A stretch of 64,000 nucleotides of DNA from Lachnospiraceae bacterium (lineage in GTDB: Bacteria; Bacillota; Clostridia; Lachnospirales; Lachnospiraceae): NCBI GenBank assembly GCA_017617545.1, contig JAFZVZ010000014.1, positions 1 to 64,000 on the forward strand, in the 5' to 3' direction. The position numbers and the translations under genes are program-made. Positions 35,435 to 45,773 of the stretch are shown here, piece by piece (the stretch's first letter is position 1; the number at the start of each line of letters is the position of its first letter). Below the pieces are notes generated by a model. The model ran no database searches and was not told where the DNA came from. It was given only the letters and a program-made list of their open reading frames with translations.

Positions 35435-38095
35435 ATGAAAGAAACTCTGTCACCGATGATGCAGCATTACATGGAGATCAAGCAGAAGTACAGCGACTGT
35501 CTCGTGTTTTACCGCCTCGGCGATTTTTATGAGATGTTTTTCGAGGACGCGGAGATCGCGTCGCGGGAACTGGAACTGACGCTGACCGGCAGGGACTGCG
35601 GTCTCGCCGAGCGCGCGCCGATGTGCGGTGTTCCGTTCCATGCTGCGGATACGTACATCTCGCGACTGGTTGACAAGGGCTACCGGGTTGCCATCTGTGA
35701 GCAGCTGGAGGACCCGAGGGAAGCCAAGGGAATGGTGAAGCGCGATGTCACGCGCATTGTCACGCCGGGAACAAACGTGCTCGCGCAGGGCATCGATGAG
35801 ACGCGCAACACCTATCTGATGGGAATCCTGTGGATGGATGGAGTGTTCGGCATCTCGACGGTGGATGTATCCACGGGCGATTACTTTGTTACGGAGGTGA
35901 CGAGCCCCCGCAAGGTGATCGATGAGATCACCAAATTCAGCCCGTCCGAGATCGTCTGCAACCCGGCGTTTCTGATCTCCGGCGTGGATACCGAGGATCT
36001 GCAGAACCGCCTGAACATAGCCGTAACGACGTTGAAGGACCGTCTGTACGACGCGACGGTGAACAACAAGCTGCTGCTTTCGCATTTTCATGTGAGCAAT
36101 TTGTATTCGCTCGGTCTCGGCGGAATGGAGACCGGCGCGGAGGCCGCGGGAGCGGTGCTCGCGTATCTCTATGAGACGCAGAAGACGTCGCTGTCGCACA
36201 TCACAAAGCTGCAGCCGTATTCTGCGGAGCGCTACATGGTGATCGACGCGGCGACGAGACGGAACCTCGAGCTGACGGAGACGCTGCGCGAAAAATTAAA
36301 GCGCGGTTCCCTTCTGTGGGTGATTGACAAGACTAGGACGGCGATGGGAGCGCGGCTCCTTCGGCTGTTCCTCGAGCAGCCGTTGCTCAAGAAGGAGGAT
36401 ATCGTCGCGAGACAGGGCGCGATCGCCGAGTTCAACGGCGATGTGATGGCGCGCGACGAGGTGAGAGAGTATCTCGGCGCGGTGTACGATCTGGAGAGAC
36501 TGATCTGCCGCGTGAGTTACCAGAGTGCATCCCCGCGCGATCTGCTGGCATTTTCCTCATCGCTCGCGATGCTGCCGCACATCAAGCGGAGACTCACGGA
36601 CTTTAAGAGCAAGCTTATAAGGAGCGAGCTCGATGACATGGATACGCTTGAGGATCTGCAGTCGCTGATCGAGAGCGCGATCCACCCGGACGCGCCGCTC
36701 ACGGTCAAGGAGGGCGGCATGATCCGCGACGGGTACAATGAGGAGGTTGACCGTCTGCGGCAGGCGAAGACGCAGGGCAAGACATGGCTTGCGGAGCTGG
36801 AGACGCGCGAGCGCGAGGCGACCGGCATCCGCAACCTGAAGATCAAATACAACAATGTGTTCGGATATTTCCTGGAGGTTACGAACTCGTTCCGCGAGCT
36901 GGTTCCGGAGACGTGGAAGCGCAAGCAGACACTGTCCGGTTCGGAGCGGTACACGACGCCGGAGCTCAAGGAACTGGAGGATACGATCCTGAACGCGGAG
37001 GACCGCCTCAACGCGCTTGAGTACCGCATCTTCTCGGAAGTCCGCGACGCGGTCTCGACAGAGATCGTGCGGATCCAGAAGACGGCCAAATCGGTCGCCA
37101 TGATCGACGCGCTGGCGTCGCTTGCGTATGTTGCGGAGCGAAACCGCTACGTGTGCCCGTCGATCAACAAGCAGGGGCGCATCCACATTGTCGACGGACG
37201 CCATCCCGTGGTGGAGCAGATGCTTCCCGGCGGAACGTTCGTCGCGAACAACACGGAGCTCGACAACGACGCGAACCGCGTGGCGATCATAACCGGACCG
37301 AACATGGCCGGAAAATCAACCTACATGCGCCAGACGGCGCTGATCGTTCTGCTCGCGCAGATCGGAAGCTTCGTTCCGGCGAAGGAGGCCGACATCGGCA
37401 TCGTCGACCGGATCTTCACCAGAGTAGGCGCATCGGATGACCTTGCGAGCGGGCAGTCCACGTTCATGGTGGAGATGACCGAGGTCGCCAACATCCTTAA
37501 GAACGCCACGAAGAACAGCCTGCTGATCCTCGACGAGATCGGACGCGGCACCTCGACCTTCGACGGTCTGTCCATCGCGTGGTCGGTGATCGAGCATGTG
37601 GCGGACAAGCGGCTGATCGGTGCGAAGACATTGTTCGCCACGCATTACCATGAGCTGACGGAGCTTGAGGGCAAGCTTGAGGGCGTGTGCAATTACTGCA
37701 TCGCCGTGAAGGAGCAGGGCGACACGATCGTGTTCCTTCGGAAGATCATCCGCGGCGGAGCGGACAAGAGCTACGGTATTCAGGTCGCTCGCCTTGCGGG
37801 AGTGCCGGAGACGGTTCTCAAGCGCGCGGAGGAGCTTGTCGACCAGCTTACGCAGAACGATCTTGCCGAGAGAGCGAGGGAGATTTTCCGACAGACACCG
37901 CCTCCGCAGGACGACGGCGGAAGCTGGGTGCCGAAGCACAAGGACGCCGCGCCGAACCAGATGTCGATGTTCGGCAACAGCGCGTACGCGGATATCGCGG
38001 AGAGGATCCGCGAGCTGAATCTGCAGGGAATGACGCCGCTTGACGCGCTCAATTTCCTGTTCCGCATTCAGGACGAGATCAATCGGATCGATTGA
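35435..38095 (+). CDS. mutS: DNA mismatch repair protein MutS
   Basis: MutS recognises mismatches and starts repair with MutL. The 886 residues contain domain I with the mismatch-contacting FYE in YRLGDFYEMFFED, the connector, core and clamp domains, and the ATPase with Walker A GPNMAGKST. STFMVEMTEVANIL, LILDEIGRGTSTFDG and the FATHYHELTEL region follow, and the C-terminus is standard for the family. mutL is not downstream; two ABC transporter genes follow instead. Confidence 0.98.
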   Translation: MKETLSPMMQHYMEIKQKYSDCLVFYRLGDFYEMFFEDAEIASRELELTLTGRDCGLAERAPMCGVPFHAADTYISRLVDKGYRVAICEQLEDPREAKGMVKRDVTRIVTPGTNVLAQGIDETRNTYLMGILWMDGVFGISTVDVSTGDYFVTEVTSPRKVIDEITKFSPSEIVCNPAFLISGVDTEDLQNRLNIAVTTLKDRLYDATVNNKLLLSHFHVSNLYSLGLGGMETGAEAAGAVLAYLYETQKTSLSHITKLQPYSAERYMVIDAATRRNLELTETLREKLKRGSLLWVIDKTRTAMGARLLRLFLEQPLLKKEDIVARQGAIAEFNGDVMARDEVREYLGAVYDLERLICRVSYQSASPRDLLAFSSSLAMLPHIKRRLTDFKSKLIRSELDDMDTLEDLQSLIESAIHPDAPLTVKEGGMIRDGYNEEVDRLRQAKTQGKTWLAELETREREATGIRNLKIKYNNVFGYFLEVTNSFRELVPETWKRKQTLSGSERYTTPELKELEDTILNAEDRLNALEYRIFSEVRDAVSTEIVRIQKTAKSVAMIDALASLAYVAERNRYVCPSINKQGRIHIVDGRHPVVEQMLPGGTFVANNTELDNDANRVAIITGPNMAGKSTYMRQTALIVLLAQIGSFVPAKEADIGIVDRIFTRVGASDDLASGQSTFMVEMTEVANILKNATKNSLLILDEIGRGTSTFDGLSIAWSVIEHVADKRLIGAKTLFATHYHELTELEGKLEGVCNYCIAVKEQGDTIVFLRKIIRGGADKSYGIQVARLAGVPETVLKRAEELVDQLTQNDLAERAREIFRQTPPPQDDGGSWVPKHKDAAPNQMSMFGNSAYADIAERIRELNLQGMTPLDALNFLFRIQDEINRID

Positions 38096-38125
38096 CGATA
38101 AACAGATAACAGGGGGAGTTATCAC

Positions 38126-40978
38126 ATGCTGGAAGTAAGAAATCTGTGCAAAACCTACCGCTCAAAGGACGGTGTCAGCGTCGAAGCGACGAAGAACATC
38201 TCCCTGCGGTTTCCGGAGCGTGGCATGGTCTTCCTGCTCGGGCGCTCGGGAAGCGGAAAATCCACGCTTCTCCATCTGCTCGGCGGACTGGACCGCTACG
38301 ATTCCGGAGAAATCCTGATCAACGGCACATCCACGCGCGAGTTCACGAACTCGATGATGGATTCCTACCGGAACACCTACGTGGGTTTCGTGTTTCAGGA
38401 TTACAACATTCTGCCCGAGTTCAACGTCGGCGCCAACATCGCGCTGGCTCTCGAGCTGCAGGGCATCAAGGCGACCAACGAGAAGATCAATGAGATCCTC
38501 GAGGAGGTTGACCTGGCGGATTACGCGAAGAGAAAGCCGAACGAGCTCTCCGGCGGACAGCTGCAGCGAGTGGCGATCGCCCGCGCGCTGATCAAGGATC
38601 CGGACATCATCCTCGCCGATGAGCCCACCGGCGCGCTGGACAGCGCGACCGGACGGCAGGTGTTTGAAACGCTCAAGAAGCTGTCCAAGCGGAAACTTGT
38701 GATCATCGTGTCCCATGACCGCGATTATTCGGAGCAGTACGCGGACCGTATCATCGAGCTCGCGGACGGATGCGTGATCTCCGACGTGGAGCTTGCGGTG
38801 TCCTCCGAGGTCGCAGCGGAAGTTGCCGGGGACGGTACGGCTTCTTCGGAAAATGCGGGCAGCGACGGCATTGTCGTGTTTCGCCCGGAGGACGGTATCC
38901 GCGCGGACAAGGACGGCCTTACCCTGCGTGAGTGCTACGAGCTGACGGAGGAGGACCGCGTGAAGATCAACCGGTTCCTCGAGCTTCAGAAGGACAACGA
39001 CGTCCTCCTGTTGGAGGGAACGCACCTTGTGCCCAAGAAGGACCGGTTCCGCGACACCTATCAGGACGCGATCATTCCCGAAAAGACGGAGTTTACCCTG
39101 ATCAAGTCGAAGCTTCCGTGGAAGCGCAGCTTCGGCATCGGCCTGAACTCCCTGAAGCATAAGAAGGCGACGCTTGTATTTACCGTCATCCTGTCCGTCG
39201 TCGCGTTTGTTCTGTTCGGACTGGCGGATGTGTTTTATTCGTTCAACCGCATTGACTGTATGGCGGATTCCGTGTGGGAATCGGAGGTGTCGTACCTCAC
39301 GATCTCGAAGTCCTACGACTCCCTGTCGTTGAATTATTCGGATGAATACAGCACGTATTTTTCCGAGGATGAGATCGGTGAGATTGAGAAGTTGCTCGGT
39401 CAGAAGGTCGTTCCGGTAGGCAACCGCGTTGAATACGGCGGTGAGATCGATTATCTCACATTCAAGGATCCCAAGGGGGACAGAAAGGCTTTCCGCGACC
39501 GCAACGAGCGCGAGGAGGCAATCTATCCGGTGGATGCCGAGGGAATCATCGAGATCGACGAGGAACGGCTCGATTCGTTTGGCGCGAAGCTTGTCGCCGG
39601 ACGGCTTCCGGCGCAGGGCGCGAACGAGGTGTGTATCTCGACACTCGCGGCGCAGTCCATCCTGAAGTACGGTGACAGGGCGACGTTCAGCGGAAAGACG
39701 GAGGCTGATCTTGTCGGAATGAAGCTGTTTAATCAGAACGAGAGGTCGGTCACGGCGCCCGTGATCTGCGGTATCCTTGATTTTTCAATCAACACGGAGC
39801 GGTACGAGCGTCTGATCTCTCTGGACACGCTGAATCTGTCGGATGCGGAACGCCTGCTCAGGGAAGTATATATCAGTCTTTGCAGATCGGAGTGCGCGAA
39901 CGGTCTTCCAGCGTATCTGTTCTGTGCCGTCGGAAGCACGGACGTCGTGCTGATGAATGATGATCATACCTTTAAGATCGACGAGTGGATATCGATCCGG
40001 AGCGAGGAGGATTCGGAGCAGGACTGGATGTACGGTTCGGCCGAAAAGGTGGCGGCATTTTCCGATGCCGATCCGTCGCGGATCATCTGGCTTAACGGAG
40101 CGAAGCAGTCACTCGGGGAGAAGGAACTGCTGGCTACGCCGTCTTCGTTGCTGAATCTGTTCCGGATGAAGCTGCGGGATATATACGGCGACGATCTGTA
40201 CAGCGATTCGATTCCCGCAAGGGACGTTGTCGGTTCGATGATGGATCTCGTGAGGGAAAGCGGGAACCGTTTGCATGTATACATCGGCGATGACACGTAT
40301 GACATTGTCGGACTGTATATCCCGCTTACGGACAGCAGCGAACTGCTGAACTACCACACCGCCTTTGTCGTGATGAACGACGATGCGGCGAGACGGCTTC
40401 AGGAGGAGAACGAGGAGCAGATCATGAAACTGTTCTGCCGCATGCCGGATACGAAGGGAAAACTCCGGGATCTGGTCGTATACGGAAACAAGGACGAGGA
40501 GAGTCCCGTCCACCTTATGGTCAACGAAACGACGACCATGGTGATCGAAGAGGTGGATGAGGTCGCGAGAGTCCTTACGCCGGTGTTCAAGTGGATCGGC
40601 ATCGTGTTCGCGGCATTTTCCGGAGTGCTTTTCTCCGTGTTTATCACGAACAGCGTCATTCACAAGAAGCAGGAGATCGGTGTGCTTCGCGCGGTCGGCG
40701 CGAGAAGCCTCGACGTGTACCGGATATTCCTCTCGGAGACCGGTGTGATAGCCGTGTTCAACTGGTTTGCCGCTTCGTGCCTTGTGTACGCGATCGTTAC
40801 ATGGATCAACAACAGTCTGCGTGGGGACTATCTGTACGATATTGTGCTGCTGCACTTCGGAGTGCGGCAGGTGCTTCTGATCTTTGCCATCTCGATCGGT
40901 ATCGCGATCGTCGCTACGTTCCTGCCGATCTGGGGCATCGCCAGAAGAAAGCCGATCGATGTGATCCGTGACAGATAA
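38126..40978 (+). CDS. ABC transporter, fused ATPase and FtsX-type permease (1)
   Basis: This 950-residue protein joins an ABC ATPase (residues 1-230; Walker [10 protein letters not shown] at 39-47, [28 protein letters not shown]) to a permease. After a charged linker (about 230-335) comes one membrane segment (near 350-372), a large extracytoplasmic domain (about 380-810), and three C-terminal membrane segments with the FtsX pattern [19 protein letters not shown]. This is the LolD/MacB-type layout common in Lachnospiraceae. The substrate is unknown. A paralogue starts 13 bases after its stop, so the two may form one heterodimeric machine. Confidence 0.88.
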   Translation: MLEVRNLCKTYRSKDGVSVEATKNISLRFPERGMVFLLGRSGSGKSTLLHLLGGLDRYDSGEILINGTSTREFTNSMMDSYRNTYVGFVFQDYNILPEFNVGANIALALELQGIKATNEKINEILEEVDLADYAKRKPNELSGGQLQRVAIARALIKDPDIILADEPTGALDSATGRQVFETLKKLSKRKLVIIVSHDRDYSEQYADRIIELADGCVISDVELAVSSEVAAEVAGDGTASSENAGSDGIVVFRPEDGIRADKDGLTLRECYELTEEDRVKINRFLELQKDNDVLLLEGTHLVPKKDRFRDTYQDAIIPEKTEFTLIKSKLPWKRSFGIGLNSLKHKKATLVFTVILSVVAFVLFGLADVFYSFNRIDCMADSVWESEVSYLTISKSYDSLSLNYSDEYSTYFSEDEIGEIEKLLGQKVVPVGNRVEYGGEIDYLTFKDPKGDRKAFRDRNEREEAIYPVDAEGIIEIDEERLDSFGAKLVAGRLPAQGANEVCISTLAAQSILKYGDRATFSGKTEADLVGMKLFNQNERSVTAPVICGILDFSINTERYERLISLDTLNLSDAERLLREVYISLCRSECANGLPAYLFCAVGSTDVVLMNDDHTFKIDEWISIRSEEDSEQDWMYGSAEKVAAFSDADPSRIIWLNGAKQSLGEKELLATPSSLLNLFRMKLRDIYGDDLYSDSIPARDVVGSMMDLVRESGNRLHVYIGDDTYDIVGLYIPLTDSSELLNYHTAFVVMNDDAARRLQEENEEQIMKLFCRMPDTKGKLRDLVVYGNKDEESPVHLMVNETTTMVIEEVDEVARVLTPVFKWIGIVFAAFSGVLFSVFITNSVIHKKQEIGVLRAVGARSLDVYRIFLSETGVIAVFNWFAASCLVYAIVTWINNSLRGDYLYDIVLLHFGVRQVLLIFAISIGIAIVATFLPIWGIARRKPIDVIRDR

Positions 40979-40991
40979 CAGGGGGAGAAAC

Positions 40992-43900
40992 ATGTTAGAA
41001 GTAAAAGGACTGTGCAAGCAGTACCGCCCGAAACACGGTGTTACTGTTCAGGCACTGCAGGATATCAATATACGCTTTCCCGAAACGGGAATGGTGTTTT
41101 TGCTCGGACGCTCCGGAAGCGGAAAATCAACGCTTCTGAACCTTTTGGGAGGGCTCGACCGGTACGACAGCGGAGAGATCATCCTGGACGGGGAGTCTAC
41201 GAAGAAGTTTTCCCAGGCGGACTTCGATTCGTACCGGAATGCCTGCCTCGGGTTTGTGTTCCAGGAGTACAACGTGCTCCCGGAGTTCAATGTCGCCGTC
41301 AATATCGCCCTCGCCCTTGAGCTTCAGGGCAGGACGGCATCGCAGGAGGAGATCGACCGCATCCTCAAGGAGGTGGATCTCGTCGGATACGGCGCGAGAC
41401 GCCCCAACGAGCTTTCCGGCGGCCAGCTGCAGCGAGTGGCGATCGCCCGGGCTCTGGTGAAGAATCCGAAGATTATACTTGCCGATGAGCCGACCGGCGC
41501 GCTCGACAGCGCCACGGGGCGCCAGATCTTCGAAACGCTGAAGAGGCTTTCCGAGACCAAGCTTGTGATCATCGTATCGCATGACCGGGAATACTCGGAG
41601 CAGTATGCGGACCGCATCATCGAGCTTGCGGACGGCCGTATCATATCGGATGTCACAAAAATGTCGGTGGAATCAGGGACGGACAATGAACGTCCCCGTC
41701 TCGACGGCGGTGTCTGCCGGATCCCGGGAGGGTATGAGCTGACCGATGAGGATCGCGAGGAGATCAACCGGTATATCGCGGAGCACCCGCAGGAGCGGCT
41801 TCGCATCCGCGTCGATTACAACCTTGCACGAGGATTTTCCTTCGAGCCGACAACGGAGCAGCCGAAGGAGGAAGGCCGCGGACTGTTCGAGCGCATCCGC
41901 TCCAAACTGCCGATGCGCAGGGCGATCCGAATCGGATTGACCGGCTTAAAGAGCAAGAAGGTCAAGCTTGTGTTCACCATTCTCATGTCGATGATGGCAT
42001 TTTCCATGTTCGGTATTGCATCCACCCTGGCGGACTACGACTATGCCAAAACCGTGAGCGACGCCTTCCTTGAGGAGGGCGTGAAAAGCGTTTTCGTCAC
42101 GAAGGAAACCGCTACCGGAGGAAATGATACCTACGGGCGGAAGGGATGGAACGGCGGCACGGCAATACTGCCGACGGATGATCTTGAGATGGAGCCGCTG
42201 CGCAACATGGCCGGCGTTCAGGTGAACCCGGTGTACCGGATCGGCAACACCACGGTGTATTACAACACCTACGGCGAGAGCAGCGAGGCGACGGAACTGT
42301 TTGACGGGCTGAACTTTGATACGATCAGCAAATGGCTTGAGGTCGATGAGGAGACACTTAAACTCTACAACTGTGAGCTTGTGACCGGGGAGCTTCCCGA
42401 CGGTTCGAAGAACGAGGTCGCGATCAGCAAGGTCACGTACGATACGATCCTGAAGAACGCGCTTCTCACGGGCAATAAGGTCCCGAAGATGTCGGATATG
42501 ATCGGAAGAACAGTTACTGCCTCCGACGGCACGGAACTGACGATCACCGGGATCATAGATACGGGTCTTGACTATATGTCCTATGTGAACCGGATCACGG
42601 AACTGGTGGGAAGCGGCCTGAACGGAGGAAAAGGACTTGGATTTTCCATCTGGTCCGCGCTGATGGTCTCCGTCGTGTACAACGATTTTAAATACGATGT
42701 CATGAGCAATCCGGCGTCCTGCAACCTGGTCGGCAAAGGCTTTGTCGAGCGTCAGGCGCTGTCCGTTTTCACATCCACGCGGGCGTATGTCTCCGTAGTG
42801 CACGGAGGCACCAAAACCAGGGTTCCGTCGGGTTCGATGGTCGCGGATATCGCTTTCATCGACCGGATTGACCACATTGATTTCGCGAAGACGGAGTATA
42901 CGCTTGAGAAGGGTGTGATCCCGTGCTATGTCAGCAGGGATGTCGCGGAGGTGATCCTGCGGTACGCGCTGTCCTCCAACAACCGCAAATACCTCGGCAT
43001 CGATGAGGAGATCCGAAGGATCTACGAGGAGCGGCACGAGGAGTTTGACTGGGACTCGTATGAGTTGGGGGAAGAGGACGATGAACCTGCCGCGCCCGTC
43101 GATGAGAACGGCGGGGAGTCTGCCGAGCCCGGTACGGACGGTGACGATGTTCCGGGTGAAGGAACGGACGGAAGCGGAACGGATGTTGACGGAACCGACG
43201 GTAAAAAGGACGGGGAGGATGCTTCTCTTTACGGACAGGGCGACGGCACGCAGTATGAGACCGATATCGCGCTCACGAACCGTGAGAAGCAGGAGAACAC
43301 GCTGTATCTGAGCAGCTTAAGCGATGATGAGCTTGCGGCTCTTCTCGAGAGTGTTTGCGTGGAGGCGCCCGTCATTGTCGATATCACGGTCTATTCCGGC
43401 GAATGGTATTCTTACGGCGAGAATCAATCGTCCTGCTATCTGGACATTCTCGGAATGCTTCGCACCGAGCAGGACGGCGAGACGGTCGACTACGGATGCG
43501 CGTTTGTCGGTGACCCGGAGGCACTGGGAAAATACATCGGCAAGGTCAACCAGCCGTACGGCGGAGCGATGGTTGTGCTTCCCACCGACCGGCAGGAGCT
43601 GTATGATTTCGTAAAATACACGCACGAGGGCATCGGCGGTGTCCGGTTCCAGATGAAGACGAAGTACAACGTGGAGATCGACGGAGCGGATATTGTGATG
43701 ACGGTGGCAGGCAAGGTCCTGATCGGTATCGGCATCTTCTTCGCGGCGTTCGCGGCACTGCTGATGTCAAGCTTTGTCGCGAGCAGTATCGTGTACAAGA
43801 AGCGGGAGGTCGGTATTCTGCGCGCCATCGGATCGAGAGGCTCGGACGTGTACCGTATCTTCGGTTCGGAGAGCTGCGCGATCGCGCTGATCTGCACGGT

Positions 43901-44105
43901 GTGCGCATCGATTTTGACCGCCGTACTGACCGGTGCCGCCAACTATTTCCTGATCCGGAGCTTCCATGTCAGCCTGTTGCAGTTCGGGCTTAAGCAGATC
44001 CTGATGATCGCCGCGGTTGCCTTCGGTACCGCTTTGATCGCCACCTTCCTGCCGGTGTACATGTTCGCGAGGAAGAGACCGATCGACGCGATCCGCGGCC
44101 GATAG
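40992..44105 (+). CDS. ABC transporter, fused ATPase and FtsX-type permease (2)
   Basis: This 1037-residue paralogue of the preceding protein keeps the same ATPase ([20 protein letters not shown]) and the same three C-terminal membrane segments (EVGILRAIGSRGSDVYRIF). Its extracytoplasmic domain differs strongly and carries an acidic, Gly/Asp/Thr-rich stretch at about residues 690-753. That stretch looks like a flexible linker. The ATG at 40992 with GGGGGAG upstream is preferred over an in-frame ATG at 40968 that overlaps the previous gene. The divergence of the outer domains suggests different partners or substrates for the two subunits. Confidence 0.87.
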   Translation: MLEVKGLCKQYRPKHGVTVQALQDINIRFPETGMVFLLGRSGSGKSTLLNLLGGLDRYDSGEIILDGESTKKFSQADFDSYRNACLGFVFQEYNVLPEFNVAVNIALALELQGRTASQEEIDRILKEVDLVGYGARRPNELSGGQLQRVAIARALVKNPKIILADEPTGALDSATGRQIFETLKRLSETKLVIIVSHDREYSEQYADRIIELADGRIISDVTKMSVESGTDNERPRLDGGVCRIPGGYELTDEDREEINRYIAEHPQERLRIRVDYNLARGFSFEPTTEQPKEEGRGLFERIRSKLPMRRAIRIGLTGLKSKKVKLVFTILMSMMAFSMFGIASTLADYDYAKTVSDAFLEEGVKSVFVTKETATGGNDTYGRKGWNGGTAILPTDDLEMEPLRNMAGVQVNPVYRIGNTTVYYNTYGESSEATELFDGLNFDTISKWLEVDEETLKLYNCELVTGELPDGSKNEVAISKVTYDTILKNALLTGNKVPKMSDMIGRTVTASDGTELTITGIIDTGLDYMSYVNRITELVGSGLNGGKGLGFSIWSALMVSVVYNDFKYDVMSNPASCNLVGKGFVERQALSVFTSTRAYVSVVHGGTKTRVPSGSMVADIAFIDRIDHIDFAKTEYTLEKGVIPCYVSRDVAEVILRYALSSNNRKYLGIDEEIRRIYEERHEEFDWDSYELGEEDDEPAAPVDENGGESAEPGTDGDDVPGEGTDGSGTDVDGTDGKKDGEDASLYGQGDGTQYETDIALTNREKQENTLYLSSLSDDELAALLESVCVEAPVIVDITVYSGEWYSYGENQSSCYLDILGMLRTEQDGETVDYGCAFVGDPEALGKYIGKVNQPYGGAMVVLPTDRQELYDFVKYTHEGIGGVRFQMKTKYNVEIDGADIVMTVAGKVLIGIGIFFAAFAALLMSSFVASSIVYKKREVGILRAIGSRGSDVYRIFGSESCAIALICTVCASILTAVLTGAANYFLIRSFHVSLLQFGLKQILMIAAVAFGTALIATFLPVYMFARKRPIDAIRGR

Positions 44106-44171
44106 GAACGATCGTAACAATTACGCGCAACAGCGGGGCAGTCCCCGCAATAAGAGGAAAGAGGTGTATGT

Positions 44172-45671
44172 ATGAGAAAACCGTTCAAGGTTCTCTTCGG
44201 TCCGGCCAAATGTGCCGTGGACCTGTGTGACGGCAGCGAGAGAGGCGAGTACGTCAACCAGGATTATATCCTGACGAAGCTCCGCCGCCCGCACCGTGCC
44301 ATCAACCTGATGTACTGTTATTACCCCAACGACAAGGGCTGGCCGCTTCGCGCAAGCGTGGCGCACGCCCACGACGCGGCGTTCGCGTGGGACTACCCGT
44401 ACGATGATTATTTTCCGTATACGGGCGGCCTGGGCGGCGACACAAAGGGACCGGTGTTTGAGCAGATGCGGGATATCCGCCGCCACGGGCAGGACGTGTG
44501 CCTGACGCTCACGATGGATCCGTTTTTGTCGGACGAGCATATCGCGTCGGTGGCGAGAGACCTTCGTCCGTTCGGGCGCATCACGGTGCGCATCAACCAC
44601 GAGGCGACCGGCAGCTGGTTCTCCTTCAACAAGAGGGCATCCTACGAGGAGGTTGCGGCGTTCTTCGTGCGTGCCTGCGGCGTGTTCCACCGGGAGGCGC
44701 CGAACGCACAGATCGTGCTGTGCCTCGACGGCTGTAAGGATCTCTCGGAGCGGAAAATGGTGATGGAGGACATCTTCACGGATGCCGCGAAGGCTGCGGA
44801 CATCGTGTCGGTTGACCGGTATCTGGCGCTCCACTGGGGCTGGCCGAACGACGTCTGCGAGGATGCAAAGTCAGCCGCGGACTACAATACCGATGACATT
44901 TACGCGCTGGCGAAGAAGAGCTACAAGAGGTACATCGTGATGAACGACGGCGTGAAGAAGCCCATGGTCATGTCCGAGTTGAACGCGGACGGCGATGTGA
45001 CCGGACCTTACTACCAGGCGGAGAAGATGAAGCATTTCTGCGACCGTCTGAAGGAGGACCGCGAGCACTGGCTCTCCGGGTTTACGATGTACCAGTTCCG
45101 CGACCGCGGACGCCTGGGTCTGGAGATCGAGGATCCGAACAACGCGGATAACGGCATTGAACAGCCGGTACTCGGCGTGTATCGCGACATCATTCAGGAT
45201 CCGTTCTTCCAACCCTCGAGAAAGCGCGCGGCGGCAGCCAAATGCCCGGTGACGCTTCGGTTCGGCGGCGCGGAGGATTTCGAGGGGCTGAGTGTCCCGG
45301 TGGCCGTGGAGGGCAGACCGGTGTTCTTCGAGGCGTACTTTGACGGTGAGCTGGCCGACGAGAATCTCATGCTCGAGGTGAACGGCACCTGGTTCTACAA
45401 AAAGCCGGGGGTTCGCTGCATCGACATGAGCAGCGCGTGGTTCGACTGCGCGGGAGACGGCTGCGGTACCGATGCGACGGACTGCGATGAGTCCTGCTCC
45501 GAGGTTGTCGTCACGATCGTTGCTCCGCCGGCTTCCGGGGAGAATGATCTGTCTCTTCCGGACGGTGATGTCAACTACTACCGCACGCTGACGGCGCTTC
45601 CCCGCTTCCGCGTGCGCTACGCGCCGATCCTGGACGCGAGAAAACAATCGGATTTTAACGGAAAATGCTGA
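44172..45671 (+). CDS. Probable cytoplasmic glycoside hydrolase, clan GH-A (GH26-like)
   Basis: This 499-residue protein resembles a (beta/alpha)8 glycosidase. RITVRINHEATGSWF (near residue 140) looks like the acid/base strand of clan GH-A enzymes, with a Glu after His, and is most like GH26. KPMVMSELNADG (near residue 262) could hold the nucleophile glutamate. A second part from about residue 360 looks like a beta-rich accessory domain. There is no signal peptide. AAAGAGGTG precedes the ATG. I assign the clan with moderate confidence and the family with low confidence; mannan or beta-glucan oligosaccharides are possible substrates, and the downstream mannose/hexose-phosphate genes would fit. 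Confidence 0.6.
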   Translation: MRKPFKVLFGPAKCAVDLCDGSERGEYVNQDYILTKLRRPHRAINLMYCYYPNDKGWPLRASVAHAHDAAFAWDYPYDDYFPYTGGLGGDTKGPVFEQMRDIRRHGQDVCLTLTMDPFLSDEHIASVARDLRPFGRITVRINHEATGSWFSFNKRASYEEVAAFFVRACGVFHREAPNAQIVLCLDGCKDLSERKMVMEDIFTDAAKAADIVSVDRYLALHWGWPNDVCEDAKSAADYNTDDIYALAKKSYKRYIVMNDGVKKPMVMSELNADGDVTGPYYQAEKMKHFCDRLKEDREHWLSGFTMYQFRDRGRLGLEIEDPNNADNGIEQPVLGVYRDIIQDPFFQPSRKRAAAAKCPVTLRFGGAEDFEGLSVPVAVEGRPVFFEAYFDGELADENLMLEVNGTWFYKKPGVRCIDMSSAWFDCAGDGCGTDATDCDESCSEVVVTIVAPPASGENDLSLPDGDVNYYRTLTALPRFRVRYAPILDARKQSDFNGKC

Positions 45672-45679
45672 CATTTTCC
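45660..45679. repeat. Head-to-head pair of the GGAAAAT motif forming a hairpin
   Basis: GGAAAATG (45660-45667), loop CTGA and CATTTTCC (45672-45679) form a perfect 8-bp stem. The stop codon TGA of the upstream glycosidase is 45669-45671, in the loop. No T-tract follows. Confidence 0.75.
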
Positions 45680-45699
45680 ATGTGAGAATCGTGAATCTG

Positions 45700-45708
45700 T
45701 GCTATACT
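45700..45708 (+). promoter_or_regulatory. Extended -10 promoter for the phosphohexomutase gene
   Basis: TGCTATACT gives an extended -10 element (TG at 45700-45701, TATACT at 45703-45708). The -35 region is weak. The gene starts at 45774. Confidence 0.55.
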
Positions 45709-45773
45709 GTCGGCAGAAGGTTCGGTTTCGGACCGGACGCGGGCATATTATAACCAACAGGAGGATGTTCGAG

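Noticed and set aside
43060..43250. Repetitive GGAACGGACGG-like DNA
   Set aside because: It encodes the acidic Gly/Asp/Thr-rich linker of the second ABC fusion. The repeat units are irregular and codon-driven, not a CRISPR or a clean tandem repeat.
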